Program-made: the position numbers and the translations under genes
Notes under the pieces: model-generated
What the model was told of the DNA's origin: nothing
What the model saw: only the letters and a program-made list of their open reading frames with translations
The model's database searches: none
Source of the DNA: Chitinimonas koreensis
Lineage (GTDB): Bacteria; Pseudomonadota; Gammaproteobacteria; Burkholderiales; Chitinimonadaceae
DNA: 64,000 nt
Direction of reading: 5' to 3'
NCBI RefSeq assembly: GCF_014353015.1
Contig: NZ_CP060704.1
Span: 1,823,001-1,887,000, forward strand
Shown here: positions 1 through 10,841 of the stretch, in pieces
Layout: each line of letters begins with the position of its first letter
Numbering within the stretch: position 1 is the stretch's first letter

Positions 1-2475
1 CTGAAGCCGGTTCATCGCCGCGTGCTGTTCGCCATGCAGGAGGTGAACAACCACTGGAACCGGCCCTACGTGAAATGCGCGCGCATCGTCGGCGACGTGA
101 TGGGTAAGTACCACCCGCACGGCGATGCCTCGATCTACGACACGCTGGTGCGGATGGCGCAGGACTTTTCCATGCGCTACACGCTGGTCGACGGCCAGGG
201 CAACTTCGGCTCGATCGACGGCGACAACGCCGCCGCCATGCGTTACACCGAGTGCCGGCTGGAGAAGATCTCCGGCGAATTGATGGCCGACATCGACAAG
301 GAAACCGTCGATTTCGTGCCCAACTACGACGGCAAGGAACTCGAACCGTCGGTCCTGCCGACCCGCCTGCCCAACCTGCTGGTCAACGGCGCCACCGGCA
401 TCGCGGTCGGCATGGCCACCAACATCCCGCCGCACAATCTCGGCGAAGTCGTCGACGCCGCGCTGGCGCTGCTGGCCAATTCCGACCTCAGCATCGACGA
501 GCTGATCGACCTGATCCCGGCGCCCGACTTCCCCACCGCCGGCATCATCTACGGCATCGCCGGCGTGCGCGAAGGCTACCGCACCGGCCGCGGCCGGGTG
601 GTGATGCGCGCGCGCACCCATATCGAGGAAGTCAGCCGCGACAAGCAGGCGATCATCGTCGACGAGCTGCCCTACCAGGTGAACAAGAAGTCGCTGATCG
701 AGAAGATCGCCGACCTGGTGCGCGAGAAGTCCATCGACGGCATCGCCGACCTGCGCGACGAGTCCGACAAGTCGGGCATGCGCATCTATATCGAACTCAA
801 GCGCGGCGAGATGCCCGAGGTGGTGCTCAACCATCTCTACAAGCAGACCGAGCTGCAGTCGAGCTTCGGCATGAACATGGTGGCGCTGGTCGACGGCCAG
901 CCGCGCCTGCTCAACCTCAAGCAGATCCTCGAATCCTTCCTGCGCCACCGCCGCGAAGTGGTGACGCGCCGTACGGTGTTCGAGCTGAAGAAGGCGCGCG
1001 AGCGCGCCCATGTGCTCGAAGGCCTGGCGGTCGCGCTGTCCAACGTCGACGAGATCATCGCGCTGATCAAGGCGGCCGCCACGCCGGCCGAGGCCAAGGT
1101 CGGGCTGATGGCGCGCGAATGGCGCTCGCAGCTGGTCGAGGAGATGCTCGCCCGCGTCGCCGGCGACGCGGGCCGGCCCGAATGGCTGGCGGCCGAGTTC
1201 GGCCTCAAGGCCAACGGCTATCGCCTGTCCGAGACCCAGGCCCAGGCCATCCTCGACATGCGCCTGCAGAAGCTCACCGGCCTGGAGCAGGACAAGCTGG
1301 CCGGCGAGTACCGCGAAGTGATGGACGAGATCGTCGACCTGATCGACATCCTGGCCAAGCCCGAGCGCATCACCCAGATCATCGCCGACGAGCTGGCGAT
1401 GCTGAAGACGCAGTTCGGCGACGCCCGCAAGTCCGAGATCATCCCGTTCGGCGAGGACATCAGCCTCGAAGACCTGATCACCCCGCAGGAGATGGTGGTC
1501 ACGCTGTCGCACGGCGGCTACATGAAGGCCCAGCCGCTCGACGAGTACCGCGCCCAGAAGCGCGGCGGCCGCGGCAAGCAGGCGACCGCGACCAAGGAAG
1601 ACGACTTCATCGACAACCTGTTCGTCGCCAATACCCACGACTACGTGCTGTGCTTCTCGTCGCTGGGCCGGGTCTACTGGCTCAAGGTCTATGAAGTGCC
1701 GCAGGGCGGCCGCGCCTCGCGCGGCAAGCCGATCGTCAACCTCCTGCCGCTGCAGGATGGCGAGAAGATCAACGCGATCCTGCCGGTCAAGGAATTCACC
1801 GAGGACCATTACGTCTTCATGGCCACCCAGCGCGGCACGGTGAAGAAGACGCCGCTGTCGGCCTTCTCCAACCCGCGCAAGCTCGGCATCATCGCGGTCA
1901 GCCTCGACGAGGGCGACCAGCTGGTCGGCGTGGCGATCACCTCGGGCCGCCACCAGATCATGCTGTTCTCCGACGGCGGCAAGGCGGTGCGCTTCGACGA
2001 GGACGACGTGCGGCCGATGGGCCGCGACACCCGCGGCGTGCGCGGCATGTCGCTGGCCGACGACCAGCAGGTGATCTCGCTGCTGGTGGCCGATTCGGAG
2101 CAGTGGCAGGTGCTGACCGCCAGCGACGGCGGTTACGGCAAGCGCACCCCGATCGCCGAATTCCGCCACACCAGCCGTGGCACCATGGGCGTGATCGCCA
2201 TGGAGCTGACCGAGAAGACCGGCTTCAAGCTGGTGGCGGCCTCGCTGGTGCAGGAGAGCGACGGCCTGATGCTGATCACCACCGGCGGCGTGCTGATCCG
2301 CACTTCGGTGGCCGAGGTGCGCGAGACCGGCCGCAGCGCCCAGGGCGTGCGGCTGATCAACCTCGACGCCGGCGAGAAGCTGTCGGGCATCGAGAAGGTG
2401 GTCGAAACAGAAGAAGAAGGAACGGAGGAGCTGGACGACGTGGCGGGCGACGCAGTCGCCGGCGACGAGGCTTAA
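1..2475 (+). CDS. gyrA: DNA gyrase subunit A, 5'-truncated by window edge
   Basis: GyrA cuts and rejoins DNA in the A2B2 gyrase that introduces negative supercoils. The reading frame is open from base 1 (LKPVHRRVLFAM), so about 40 N-terminal residues lie outside the window; 824 codons are visible. The catalytic tyrosine sits in AAAMRYTE (codon 244-246). The quinolone-binding segment HPHGDASIYD is at about 112-141, and the position equivalent to E. coli Ser83 is Ala (codon 127-129), while the Asp87 equivalent is kept. The C-terminal beta-pinwheel domain carries the GyrA box (QKRGGRGK, about 1555-1578), needed for DNA wrapping and distinguishing it from ParC. The protein ends in a strongly acidic tail. 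Identification is secure. Confidence 0.98.
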   Translation: MKPVHRRVLFAMQEVNNHWNRPYVKCARIVGDVMGKYHPHGDASIYDTLVRMAQDFSMRYTLVDGQGNFGSIDGDNAAAMRYTECRLEKISGELMADIDKETVDFVPNYDGKELEPSVLPTRLPNLLVNGATGIAVGMATNIPPHNLGEVVDAALALLANSDLSIDELIDLIPAPDFPTAGIIYGIAGVREGYRTGRGRVVMRARTHIEEVSRDKQAIIVDELPYQVNKKSLIEKIADLVREKSIDGIADLRDESDKSGMRIYIELKRGEMPEVVLNHLYKQTELQSSFGMNMVALVDGQPRLLNLKQILESFLRHRREVVTRRTVFELKKARERAHVLEGLAVALSNVDEIIALIKAAATPAEAKVGLMAREWRSQLVEEMLARVAGDAGRPEWLAAEFGLKANGYRLSETQAQAILDMRLQKLTGLEQDKLAGEYREVMDEIVDLIDILAKPERITQIIADELAMLKTQFGDARKSEIIPFGEDISLEDLITPQEMVVTLSHGGYMKAQPLDEYRAQKRGGRGKQATATKEDDFIDNLFVANTHDYVLCFSSLGRVYWLKVYEVPQGGRASRGKPIVNLLPLQDGEKINAILPVKEFTEDHYVFMATQRGTVKKTPLSAFSNPRKLGIIAVSLDEGDQLVGVAITSGRHQIMLFSDGGKAVRFDEDDVRPMGRDTRGVRGMSLADDQQVISLLVADSEQWQVLTASDGGYGKRTPIAEFRHTSRGTMGVIAMELTEKTGFKLVAASLVQESDGLMLITTGGVLIRTSVAEVRETGRSAQGVRLINLDAGEKLSGIEKVVETEEEGTEELDDVAGDAVAGDEA

Positions 2476-2514
2476 TGCTGTCGAGGAGGTATCGCGGTAC
2501 CGAGTTTTGCGATC

Positions 2515-2533
2515 CGCCCGGCAAGGCCGGGCG
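2515..2533 (+). terminator. Hairpin after gyrA, possible terminator
   Basis: A 7-bp GC stem (CGCCCGG / CCGGGCG) with a 5-nt loop lies 40 bases past the gyrA stop. There is no clear T-run after it, so it may only be a transcript-stabilising hairpin. Confidence 0.35.
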
Positions 2534-2569
2534 CTTGGGTGCATTTGGAAATCAAAGTGTTATCGCTTT

Positions 2570-2690
2570 TTTATTCCACGCCCCCCGCCCTCGCCGCCCG
2601 GGGTCCCGCAAAGTCGGGGACTTTGTGGGGTAGGCCAGAGGGGGCCTCGCTGACGCGAGGTTCGCGGCTTTCTCGACGGCCTGCTAAACC
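2570..2690 (+). repeat. Dispersed intergenic repeat, copy A
   Basis: Shares the pattern seen at 3684-3880, 5190-5335 and (inverted) 9550-9695: a pyrimidine-rich CCCGCCCTCGCCGCC stretch, a hairpin built on CAAAGTC/GGACTTTG, then a CCAGAGG..GCCTCGCTG core. It lies in the gyrA-thioesterase gap and codes for nothing recognisable. Confidence 0.6.
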
Positions 2691-2725
2691 GTGAGGGGCG
2701 CGTGAGCGCCCCAGTGAGACCTTCG

Positions 2726-3226
2726 ATGCAAGACTTGCCCCTGCCGGTACGCAATCCGGCGCTGTTCGAGGACGTGGCGCGCTGGTTCTGCCAGATCCCG
2801 CATTCGGCCACCATCGGCCTCGAGTTCGTCAACGGCTGGCGCGGCCAGGCCACGCTGCGCGTGCCCTACAACACCGCGCTGGTCGGCAATCCGCGCACCG
2901 GCGTGCTGCACGGCGGCGTGATCACCTCGCTGATCGACACCACCAGCGCGCTGTCGGTGTTCTCGATGCTGGACGAGCGCGAGGCGATCGCCACGCTCGA
3001 CCTGCGCATCGACTACCTGCGCGGCGCCACGCCGGGCGAGACGGTCTACTGCACCGCCGAGTGCTACCGGCTCGGCCGTCAGATCGCCTTCACCCGCGCC
3101 ACCGCCTACCAGGAAGGCAACGACCAGCCGATCGCCCACGGCGTCGGCACCTTCATGCGCGATTCGAGCCCGGCCCAGCTGGGTTCGCGCCAGGTCTTGC
3201 CGGCCGAAGCGCCGAAGGAGGTCTGA
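2726..3226 (+). CDS. PaaI-family hotdog thioesterase 1
   Basis: Predicted acyl-CoA thioesterase of the PaaI/hotdog type. The protein shows the family signature HGGVITSLIDTT, where HGG and the following Asp form the usual active-site region, and a length near the common 140-170 residues. I chose the ATG at 2726 (MQDLPLPVRN); an in-frame GTG at 2702 would add eight residues and cannot be excluded. The next gene starts one base after this stop, so the two thioesterases are surely cotranscribed. The physiological substrate is not shown by the sequence; paired PaaI-like enzymes can act as heteromers or on different chain lengths. Confidence 0.85.
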   Translation: MQDLPLPVRNPALFEDVARWFCQIPHSATIGLEFVNGWRGQATLRVPYNTALVGNPRTGVLHGGVITSLIDTTSALSVFSMLDEREAIATLDLRIDYLRGATPGETVYCTAECYRLGRQIAFTRATAYQEGNDQPIAHGVGTFMRDSSPAQLGSRQVLPAEAPKEV

Positions 3227-3227
3227 G

Positions 3228-3659
<432 letters not shown>

Positions 3660-3683
3660 CCTTTATAGAATTGACGGATGTCT

Positions 3684-3880
3684 GTGGGCGGATGACTTCG
3701 GTCCAGGCACCCGGGAAACCCGGGTGCTGGACCTTGGCGAGGACTGAAGCAGCGGCTCCCCCTGTTTCATCCCGCCCCTCCCGTCCCCGCCGCCTGCGGG
3801 GGCCCGATGGCGGTCCCCCACGAAGTCGCAGGCTTCGTGGGATGGTCCAGGGGGAAGCCTCGCTGGCGCTCGTGCGTGAT
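3684..3880 (+). repeat. Dispersed intergenic repeat, copy B
   Basis: Fills most of the 414-base gap before serC. It begins with a perfect CACCCGGG-AAA-CCCGGGTG hairpin, continues with a TGAAGCAGCGGCTC block and a CCCCTCCCGTCCC stretch, contains an inner hairpin CCCACGAAG..CTTCGTGGG, and ends with AAGCCTCGCTGGCGCTCGT. The same order occurs after serC (copy C). The rest of the gap (3880-4073) holds the serC leader. Confidence 0.75.
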
Positions 3881-4073
3881 TTGAACGGGATGACCGCTTT
3901 TTCGATCATCCGAGCTCGTAACACGCTCTAGGCTTAGTACATAGATGAATCGGGCCGGCGCGTTCGTCGGCCGTCCCGCCGCGCCGGTCGCGGCGCGAAA
4001 AATGGCTGCCGCCCGGCCCAAACTCGCCTTCGGCCCGGCGGTCTGAACACCATCCTCACCTCCTGGAGCGTCC

Positions 4074-5162
<1,089 letters not shown>

Positions 5163-5189
5163 GCCTTCCTCACTTGCACGCATCGGTGT

Positions 5190-5335
5190 GCAGGTAAATG
5201 CAGTTCAGGCACCCGGGGAACCCGGGTGCTTGCCATTTGTGGGGGTTGAAGCAGCGGCTCTTCCTGATTCGACCCTACCCCTCCCGTCCCGCCGCCGCGG
5301 GGAAGCCTCGCTGGCGCTCGTCAGTGAATCTTTAT
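5190..5335 (+). repeat. Dispersed intergenic repeat, copy C
   Basis: Shorter copy of the family: CAGGCACCCGGGGAACCCGG hairpin, TGAAGCAGCGGCTC block, CCCCTCCCGTCCC and the AAGCCTCGCTGGCGCTCGT end, lacking the inner CTTCGTGGG hairpin of copy B. It lies in the 349-base serC-pheA gap; the remainder (5336-5511) is leader sequence of pheA. Confidence 0.75.
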
Positions 5336-5511
5336 TTTATTGGTGCGGCGCTTATGACTCCCGGCTGCTGCAACTACGTTCCTGAAACCTAGGCCCCTTC
5401 CATCGCTTGCGACCGCCCGGACATAGTGCCGCTCGGCATAAGGCCGGCCGGGCCGGCCATGCTATGCTCGGCCATCCCTGCGCAAGCCGCATTCCCACGC
5501 CCCGCCACCCC

Positions 5512-6584
5512 ATGTCCGACGAGCAACTGAAATCCCACCGTGACGCCATCGACGCCGTCGATGTCCAGATCCTCGAACTCTTGAACCTGCGTGCCGGCCA
5601 TGCGCGCGCCATCGGTGAGCTCAAGGGCGGCGGCCTGGTCTACCGGCCCGAGCGCGAGGCACAGGTGCTGGCGCGCATCAAGCAGCTCAATCCCGGCCCG
5701 CTGCCGGACGAATCGGTGGCCAAGCTGTTCCGCGAGATCATGTCGGCCTGCCTCAGCATCGAGCGGCCGCTGACCATCGCCTACCTCGGCCCGAGGGCAC
5801 CTTCAGCCAGTCGGCCGCCATCAAGCATTTCGGCCATGCCGCCACCACCCTGGCCTGCGCCAGCATCGACGAGGCCTTCCGGGTGGTCGAGGCGCGCAGC
5901 GCCGACTACGTGGTGGCGCCGGTCGAGAATTCGACCGAGGGCGCGGTCGGCCGCACGCTGGACCTGATGGTCAACACCCCGCTCAAGGTCTGCGGCGAAG
6001 TGGTGCTGCGCATCCATCACCACCTGCTGCGCGCCGAGGCCGGCTTCGACGGCATCCGCCGTGTCTATTCGCATGCGCAGTCGCTGGCGCAGTGCCACGA
6101 ATGGCTGAACAAGAACCTGCCGGCCGAGGTCGAGCGGGTGTCGGTGTCGAGCAATGCCGAGGCGGCGCGGCTGGCCAGCCTCGACGCCGGCTGCGCGGCG
6201 ATCGCCGGCGATGCCGCGGCCGAGCGCTTCGGCCTGAACAAGCTGGCCGAGAACATCGAGGACGAGCCGAACAACACCACCCGCTTCCTGGTGCTCGGCT
6301 ACCACCAGACCACCGCCAGCGGCCGCGACAAGACCAGCCTGGTGATGTCGGCCCAGAACAGGCCGGGCGCGGTGCACCAGCTGCTGAGCCCGCTGGCCGA
6401 GCACGGCGTGTCGATGACCAAGTTCGAATCGCGGCCCTCGCGCACCGGGCTGTGGGAATACGTGTTCTTCGTCGACGTCGAGGGCCACGCCGACGAGCCG
6501 CGCGTGGTCGCCACGCTCGACGCGCTGCGCAACCGCGCCGCCTTCGTCAAGGTGCTCGGCGCCTACCCGGTGGCGGTGCTGTGA
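5512..6584 (+). CDS. pheA: Chorismate mutase / prephenate dehydratase, with one apparent frameshift
   Basis: Bifunctional P-protein: chorismate to prephenate, then to phenylpyruvate, committing flux to phenylalanine. The ATG at 5512 starts an AroQ-type mutase domain (MSDEQLKSHRDAIDAVD, about residues 1-90). The dehydratase domain begins at AYLGPEGTFSQSAA and the ACT regulatory domain ends the protein, with the phenylalanine-binding ESRPS motif. The frame breaks at the CCC run 5790-5792; adding one C there restores GPEGTFS and a 357-residue protein of normal length. Everything either side is fully conserved, so I take the break as a probable sequence error, though a genuine mutation cannot be excluded. 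Stop overlaps the next start (GTGA). Confidence 0.9.
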
Positions 6585-6979
6585 GCGTGGAGCCGTCGCA
6601 GCCGGCGGCGGTGGCGCTGGTGGCGGAATACTGGCGGCGCATGCAGAGCAACGATTTCGCCCATGCCGCCGCGCTGTTCGGCGACGACTACCTGCTCGAC
6701 TGGCCGCAATCGAACGAACGCATCCGCGGCCGCGAGCGCTTCGTCCGGATCAATGCCGAATACCCGGCCCACGGCCCGTGGCGCTTCACCGTCCACCGCA
6801 TCGTCGGCGACGCGGTGCAGGCGGTCAGCGAGGTCTCGGTCACCGACGGCGTGCAGTCGGCGCGCGCGATCACCTTCAGCGAAGTGCGCGACGGCCTGAT
6901 CCGGCACCAGACCGAATTCTGGCCCGACCCCTATCCCGCGCCGGCCGGCCGCAGCCATCTGGTCGAGCCCCTGGCCTGA
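6581..6979 (+). CDS. SnoaL-like / NTF2-fold protein
   Basis: 132-residue protein of the NTF2/SnoaL type, starting at a GTG that overlaps the pheA stop. The pattern of an N-terminal helix (VALVAEYWRRMQSNDF), a hydrophobic pocket lined with Trp and Phe (LLDWPQSNERIRGRERF) and a closing HQTEFWPDPY sheet is that of small steroid-isomerase-like folds that bind or modify small molecules. No catalytic residue set can be assigned, and the link to phenylalanine synthesis is positional only. Confidence 0.75.
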   Translation: MSVEPSQPAAVALVAEYWRRMQSNDFAHAAALFGDDYLLDWPQSNERIRGRERFVRINAEYPAHGPWRFTVHRIVGDAVQAVSEVSVTDGVQSARAITFSEVRDGLIRHQTEFWPDPYPAPAGRSHLVEPLA

Positions 6980-7044
6980 GCGGCCCACGCCGGCAATCCT
7001 GACGTCGTCATGGCGCGGCCGGCCAGATCGCCGATAATGCCGCC

Positions 7045-8241
7045 ATGGTGAAGACCTTTCACGACGTGAATCGCCCGGCTCCATCCGAGCCGGCCGCCGA
7101 TCCCGCGATCCGCACCTTCCACGATCAGGCCCCGAAGCCCGCCGCGCCGGCTGCGGCAGGCCCGGCCGCCATGTTCCCGGCCGGCGCAACGTCGACCACG
7201 CCCGCTGCGCCGCAGGGCACCGCACCTGCGGCTGCCGCAGCGCAGGCTGCCGCAGCCGTCCAGACCTTCCACCACCTGCCCGCCCGCGAGGCTGCGCCGC
7301 GACCGGTGCCGCCGCGCGTGCTGTTCGCCGATCGCGCGGTGACCGCCGAGGCGATCGACGCGCAATGGCGCGAAGCGACCCGGGCCGCGCTGGCCGACTG
7401 CGATTGCGCCGATTTCACGCCCGACGACCCGACCCTGCAGCGTATCCGCATGATGGCGGCCGAGATCCGCTTCGACGATGCGGTCTACCAGACCCGCTAC
7501 GCCTCGGACGTGGCCGAGACGCTGCGCCAGCTGCAGGACGAGCTGGCCCGCAAGATCGGCGACGGCGCCATCGGCCGGCTGCAGGCGGCCAGCCGGCGCA
7601 TGCTCGAGATCGTGCGCGGCATCGACCTCGATGCGCTCGACAGCCATTCGGTCAGCGGCCGGCTGGCCGACTGGTGGAAGGGCCGCGACGCCCGCCGCGC
7701 CGCGCTGCGGGCCGAGTTCGAGGCTGCCGGCGGCGCGATCGAGCGCGAGATCGCCGGCACCCGCGCCGACCTGGCCGCGCTGGGCCAGCGGCTGGCCGAG
7801 TTCGGCACGCTGTACGCGCGCAACGAGACGGTGTTCGAGCTCCTGACCGTGCACCTCGCGGCGGCCCACCTGCGGCTGCGCCAGACCGAGGCCGAGCTGC
7901 CCGCGCGCCGCGCCGCGCTGGCCGGCGTGACCGATCCGTTCGCGCGCCAGGCGGTCGACGCGCTCGAGGACGCCGCCGCGCAATGGCGGCGCAAGCTCGA
8001 CAACCTGCGCCTGCTGCGCCACACCACGCTGCTCACGCTGCCGCAGCTGCGGCTGACGCAGCGCAACCTGCACGCTACGCTCAACCGGTTCGGCGATATG
8101 ATCGACGTCCTGTTGCCCGCCTGGAAGCAGCAATTCATCACCGCGCTGGCCCTGCCCGAATCCGACGACGGCAGCCTGTTCGATCGCCTGGTCGAGATTC
8201 AGGCCAGCCTGCGCAAGCCCATGGAGGAGTTGTTCAAGTGA
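7045..8241 (+). CDS. TelA-partner coiled-coil protein with TFH repeats
   Basis: 398 residues, no family I can name. The first 90 residues are Ala/Pro-rich and disordered-looking and carry three spaced motifs, KTFHDVN, RTFHDQA and QTFHHLP. The rest is almost wholly alpha-helical and rich in Ala, Arg, Leu and Glu, as in long coiled coils. The stop overlaps the GTG start of telA (GTGA), so the two products are made together and probably work together. Genes of this kind precede telA in some ter clusters. Its ending (PAWKQQFITALALPES) resembles the TelA segment PAWKKQFTLAIALIEQ, so it may be a diverged TelA-like helical bundle. Role beyond the TelA association is unknown. Confidence 0.75.
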   Translation: MVKTFHDVNRPAPSEPAADPAIRTFHDQAPKPAAPAAAGPAAMFPAGATSTTPAAPQGTAPAAAAAQAAAAVQTFHHLPAREAAPRPVPPRVLFADRAVTAEAIDAQWREATRAALADCDCADFTPDDPTLQRIRMMAAEIRFDDAVYQTRYASDVAETLRQLQDELARKIGDGAIGRLQAASRRMLEIVRGIDLDALDSHSVSGRLADWWKGRDARRAALRAEFEAAGGAIEREIAGTRADLAALGQRLAEFGTLYARNETVFELLTVHLAAAHLRLRQTEAELPARRAALAGVTDPFARQAVDALEDAAAQWRRKLDNLRLLRHTTLLTLPQLRLTQRNLHATLNRFGDMIDVLLPAWKQQFITALALPESDDGSLFDRLVEIQASLRKPMEELFK

Positions 8242-9512
8242 CGTTCAAGCCGATCTCCGCTCACCAGCTCGATCAGCAGCAGTCCGCGCCCGCACCGGTG
8301 GCGCAGCCCGAGCCGACGCTGTCGCAGTCGGTTCTGCCGGTCGCCGCCGCGCCCATCATGCCGCCGCCGCTGCCGATGGCGCAGCCGGCCACGGCCGCCG
8401 GCCTGGCGTCCGCCACGCTGGCCCAGGGCGATCCGATCGCCGCCGCCATCGCCGCCCGCCGCGACGAGCTGGTGCAGGCCGGTTCCGACCCGGCCGAAGT
8501 CGAGCGCAACGTGCGCCAGATCCTGTCCGGCTTCGATCCGCGCCAGCCGCAGGCGGTGGTCGGCTTCGGCAAGGCGGCCGGCGAGAAGGTCGCGCAGTAC
8601 TCCGACGACATGCTGGCCCAGGTGCGCAGCGGCAATATGGAAGGCGTCGGCGACAAGCTGACCGAGATCGTGGTGCTGGCCAAGGGCGTGAACCTGTCGG
8701 ACCTGCGCGAGAGCGGCTCGAAGATCCCGCTGATCGGCGGCCTGATCGACAACTTCAAGCTCAAGAAGGAAAAGCTGCTCGGCCGCTTCGAGACGCTGGC
8801 CAAGCAGATCGACAAGATCGTGGTGGAGATCGACGGCCAGCAGCAGAAGCTGGTGCGGCGCACCCAGGACCTGGAGAAGGTCTACGCGCTCAACGTGCAG
8901 GAATACTACGGCCTGTCCAACCACGTGATCGCCGGCGAGGTGAAGCTGGAGGAGATGCGGGCTGAGCTCGACGCGATGCGCGCCCGCCCCGATGCGGCCG
9001 ACCCGATGCAGGCGCAGGCGATCGCCGACTTCGCCGACCTGATCCAGCGCTTCGACAAGCGCGTGCACGACCTGCGCGTGATGCAGACGGTGGCGGTGCA
9101 GACCGCGCCGATGATCCGGCTGGTGCAGTCGAACAACCAGATGCTGGTGGAGAAGTTCCACAACATCAAGGCGCTGACCATCCCGGCCTGGAAGAAGCAG
9201 TTCACGCTGGCGATCGCCCTGATCGAGCAGAAGAAGTCGGTCGAGCTGGCGACCAAGATCGACGACACCACCAACGAATTCCTGCGCAACAACGCCGAGA
9301 TGCTGCGGCAGAACAGCCTCTCGACCGCGCGCGCCAACCAGCGCGCGATCGTCGACATCGAGACGCTCGAGTCGGTGCAGAGCACGCTGATCTCGACCTT
9401 CGAGGAAGTCGCCCGCATCCAGGCGGACGGCGAGCAGAAGCGCGCCGACGCGGCGGTGCGGCTCGGCCAGATGAAGCAGGAACTGACCACCCGGCTGGCC
9501 GGCAAGATGTAA
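8238..9512 (+). CDS. telA: Toxic anion resistance protein TelA/KlaA family
   Basis: Cytosolic helical protein of the TelA family, linked to tellurite and other toxic-anion or envelope stress in ter clusters; its molecular activity is not well established. Starts at GTG 8238 inside the upstream stop. After a Pro/Gln-rich N-terminal tail of about 60 residues, the conserved body is present: IPLIGGLIDNFKLKKEKLLG, the long helix around QQQKLVRRTQDLEKVY, and the family core MIRLVQSNNQMLVEKF followed by IPAWKKQF. At 424 residues it is slightly longer than typical because of the tail. The following gap to 9802 holds an inverted copy of the dispersed repeat. Confidence 0.93.
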   Translation: MTFKPISAHQLDQQQSAPAPVAQPEPTLSQSVLPVAAAPIMPPPLPMAQPATAAGLASATLAQGDPIAAAIAARRDELVQAGSDPAEVERNVRQILSGFDPRQPQAVVGFGKAAGEKVAQYSDDMLAQVRSGNMEGVGDKLTEIVVLAKGVNLSDLRESGSKIPLIGGLIDNFKLKKEKLLGRFETLAKQIDKIVVEIDGQQQKLVRRTQDLEKVYALNVQEYYGLSNHVIAGEVKLEEMRAELDAMRARPDAADPMQAQAIADFADLIQRFDKRVHDLRVMQTVAVQTAPMIRLVQSNNQMLVEKFHNIKALTIPAWKKQFTLAIALIEQKKSVELATKIDDTTNEFLRNNAEMLRQNSLSTARANQRAIVDIETLESVQSTLISTFEEVARIQADGEQKRADAAVRLGQMKQELTTRLAGKM

Positions 9513-9549
9513 GGCCCCGTGTTTCCTGCCATCGCCAGTCGTTTCAGCA

Positions 9550-9695
9550 TGAATGCGTACGAAGTGCGAACGAGCGCCAGCGAGGCTCCCTCTGGTCCAC
9601 CCCGTCGGCGGTCCCCCGCAAAGTCTTCGACGTCGCGGGGGACCGCCGACGGGGAGCCCGGGGCGGCGAGGGCGGGGTGAATCAGGGAGAGCCAT
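9550..9695 (-). repeat. Dispersed intergenic repeat, copy D (inverted)
   Basis: Reverse complement of the family found around serC: on this strand it reads ACGAGCGCCAGCGAGGCT, a GGCGGTCCCCCGC..GCGGGGGACCGCC hairpin, then GGCGAGGGCGGGG. It occupies the telA - DUF475 gap of 289 bases; a second GC hairpin (GCCCGGC-TTT-GCCGGGGC) follows near 9724-9741. Confidence 0.7.
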
Positions 9696-9801
9696 TGCCT
9701 ATGAGTCCACGCGGACCGTTGGCGCCCGGCTTTGCCGGGGCCTGTGCTTCAGATTATTGACAACTAACGCCTGCAATCGACAGGCTCGCTAAGGGAGCTG
9801 C

Positions 9802-10827
9802 ATGTCTACTCTGTTCCGTTTCTTCAAGGGGTCCTTCCTCTTCTCCGCGGCCGGCCTGATCGCCGCCTGGATGCTCGGCGGGCCCAAGGCCGCCTTCATC
9901 GCCGCCATCCTGTCGGTGCTCGAGGTCTCGCTGTCCTTCGACAACGCGGTGGTCAACGCCACCGTGCTCAAGGACATGGACGAGGTCTGGCGCAAGCGCT
10001 TCATCACCTGGGGCATGCTGATCGCCGTGTTCGGCATGCGGGTGGTGTTCCCGGTGCTGATCGTGGCGGTGATCGCCCACCTCAACCCGTGGGATGCGCT
10101 GATGCTGGCGGTCGGCAAGCCCGACCAGTACGCCGCCACGCTGACCTCGGCCCACGTGCTGGTGGCCGGCTTCGGCGGCGCCTTCCTGATGATGGTGTTC
10201 CTCAAGTTCTTCCTCGACCGCGAGAAGGACGTGCATTGGATCGCCGTGATCGAGAAGCCGCTGACCAAGATCGGCCGGGTGCAGGCGGCCGAGATCGCGG
10301 TCTGCCTGACGGCGGTCTACCTGATCTCGACCTGGCTCGGCGCGCACGAGCGCATCGAGTTCATCCTGGCGGCGATCGCCGGCGTGGTCGCCTACATCGT
10401 GGTCGACGGCTTCGCCGCGCTGCTCGAGACCGAGGAACCGGGCGACGCCGGCATGGTGGCGCGCACCGGCCTGTCGGCCTTCCTCTACCTCGAGGTGCTC
10501 GATGCCAGCTTCAGCTTCGACGGCGTGATCGGCGCCTTCGCGCTGTCCAACAACATCTTCATCATCGCCATCGGCCTCGGCATCGGCGCCATGTTCGTGC
10601 GCTCGCTCACCATCATGTTCGTCGAGAAGGGCACGCTCGAGCAGTTCCGCTACCTCGAGCACGGCGCCTTCTACGCGATCGGCGCGCTGGCCACCATCAT
10701 GTTCGTCGGCACCTTCCATGAAATTTCCGAGGTCGTCACCGGTCTGATCGGCGCCGGCTTCATCGGTCTGGCACTGGTGTCGTCGATCCATCACAACCGC
10801 AAGGCCGCGGCTGCGGCCGTGGCCTGA
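9802..10827 (+). CDS. DUF475 / TerC-like integral membrane protein
   Basis: Polytopic inner-membrane protein of 341 residues related to TerC and YkoY. Two copies of the family motif are visible in membrane segments, EVSLSFDNAVVNATVL near residue 45 and LDASFSFDGVIGAFAL near residue 235; their acidic and Asn residues are thought to bind a metal ion. Recent work links TerC-type proteins to manganese handling during secretion, but for this subfamily the role is inferred. A good RBS (AAGGGAG) precedes the ATG. The gene lies between telA and three terD genes and ends 14 bases before the first of them, so it is part of the ter operon. Confidence 0.9.
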   Translation: MSTLFRFFKGSFLFSAAGLIAAWMLGGPKAAFIAAILSVLEVSLSFDNAVVNATVLKDMDEVWRKRFITWGMLIAVFGMRVVFPVLIVAVIAHLNPWDALMLAVGKPDQYAATLTSAHVLVAGFGGAFLMMVFLKFFLDREKDVHWIAVIEKPLTKIGRVQAAEIAVCLTAVYLISTWLGAHERIEFILAAIAGVVAYIVVDGFAALLETEEPGDAGMVARTGLSAFLYLEVLDASFSFDGVIGAFALSNNIFIIAIGLGIGAMFVRSLTIMFVEKGTLEQFRYLEHGAFYAIGALATIMFVGTFHEISEVVTGLIGAGFIGLALVSSIHHNRKAAAAAVA

Positions 10828-10841
10828 ACCAGGAGGCATCC

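Noticed and set aside
252..1694. Long Arg/Pro/Ala-rich open frame inside gyrA
   Set aside because: Shifted-frame shadow of gyrA; composition is that of out-of-frame GC-rich DNA.
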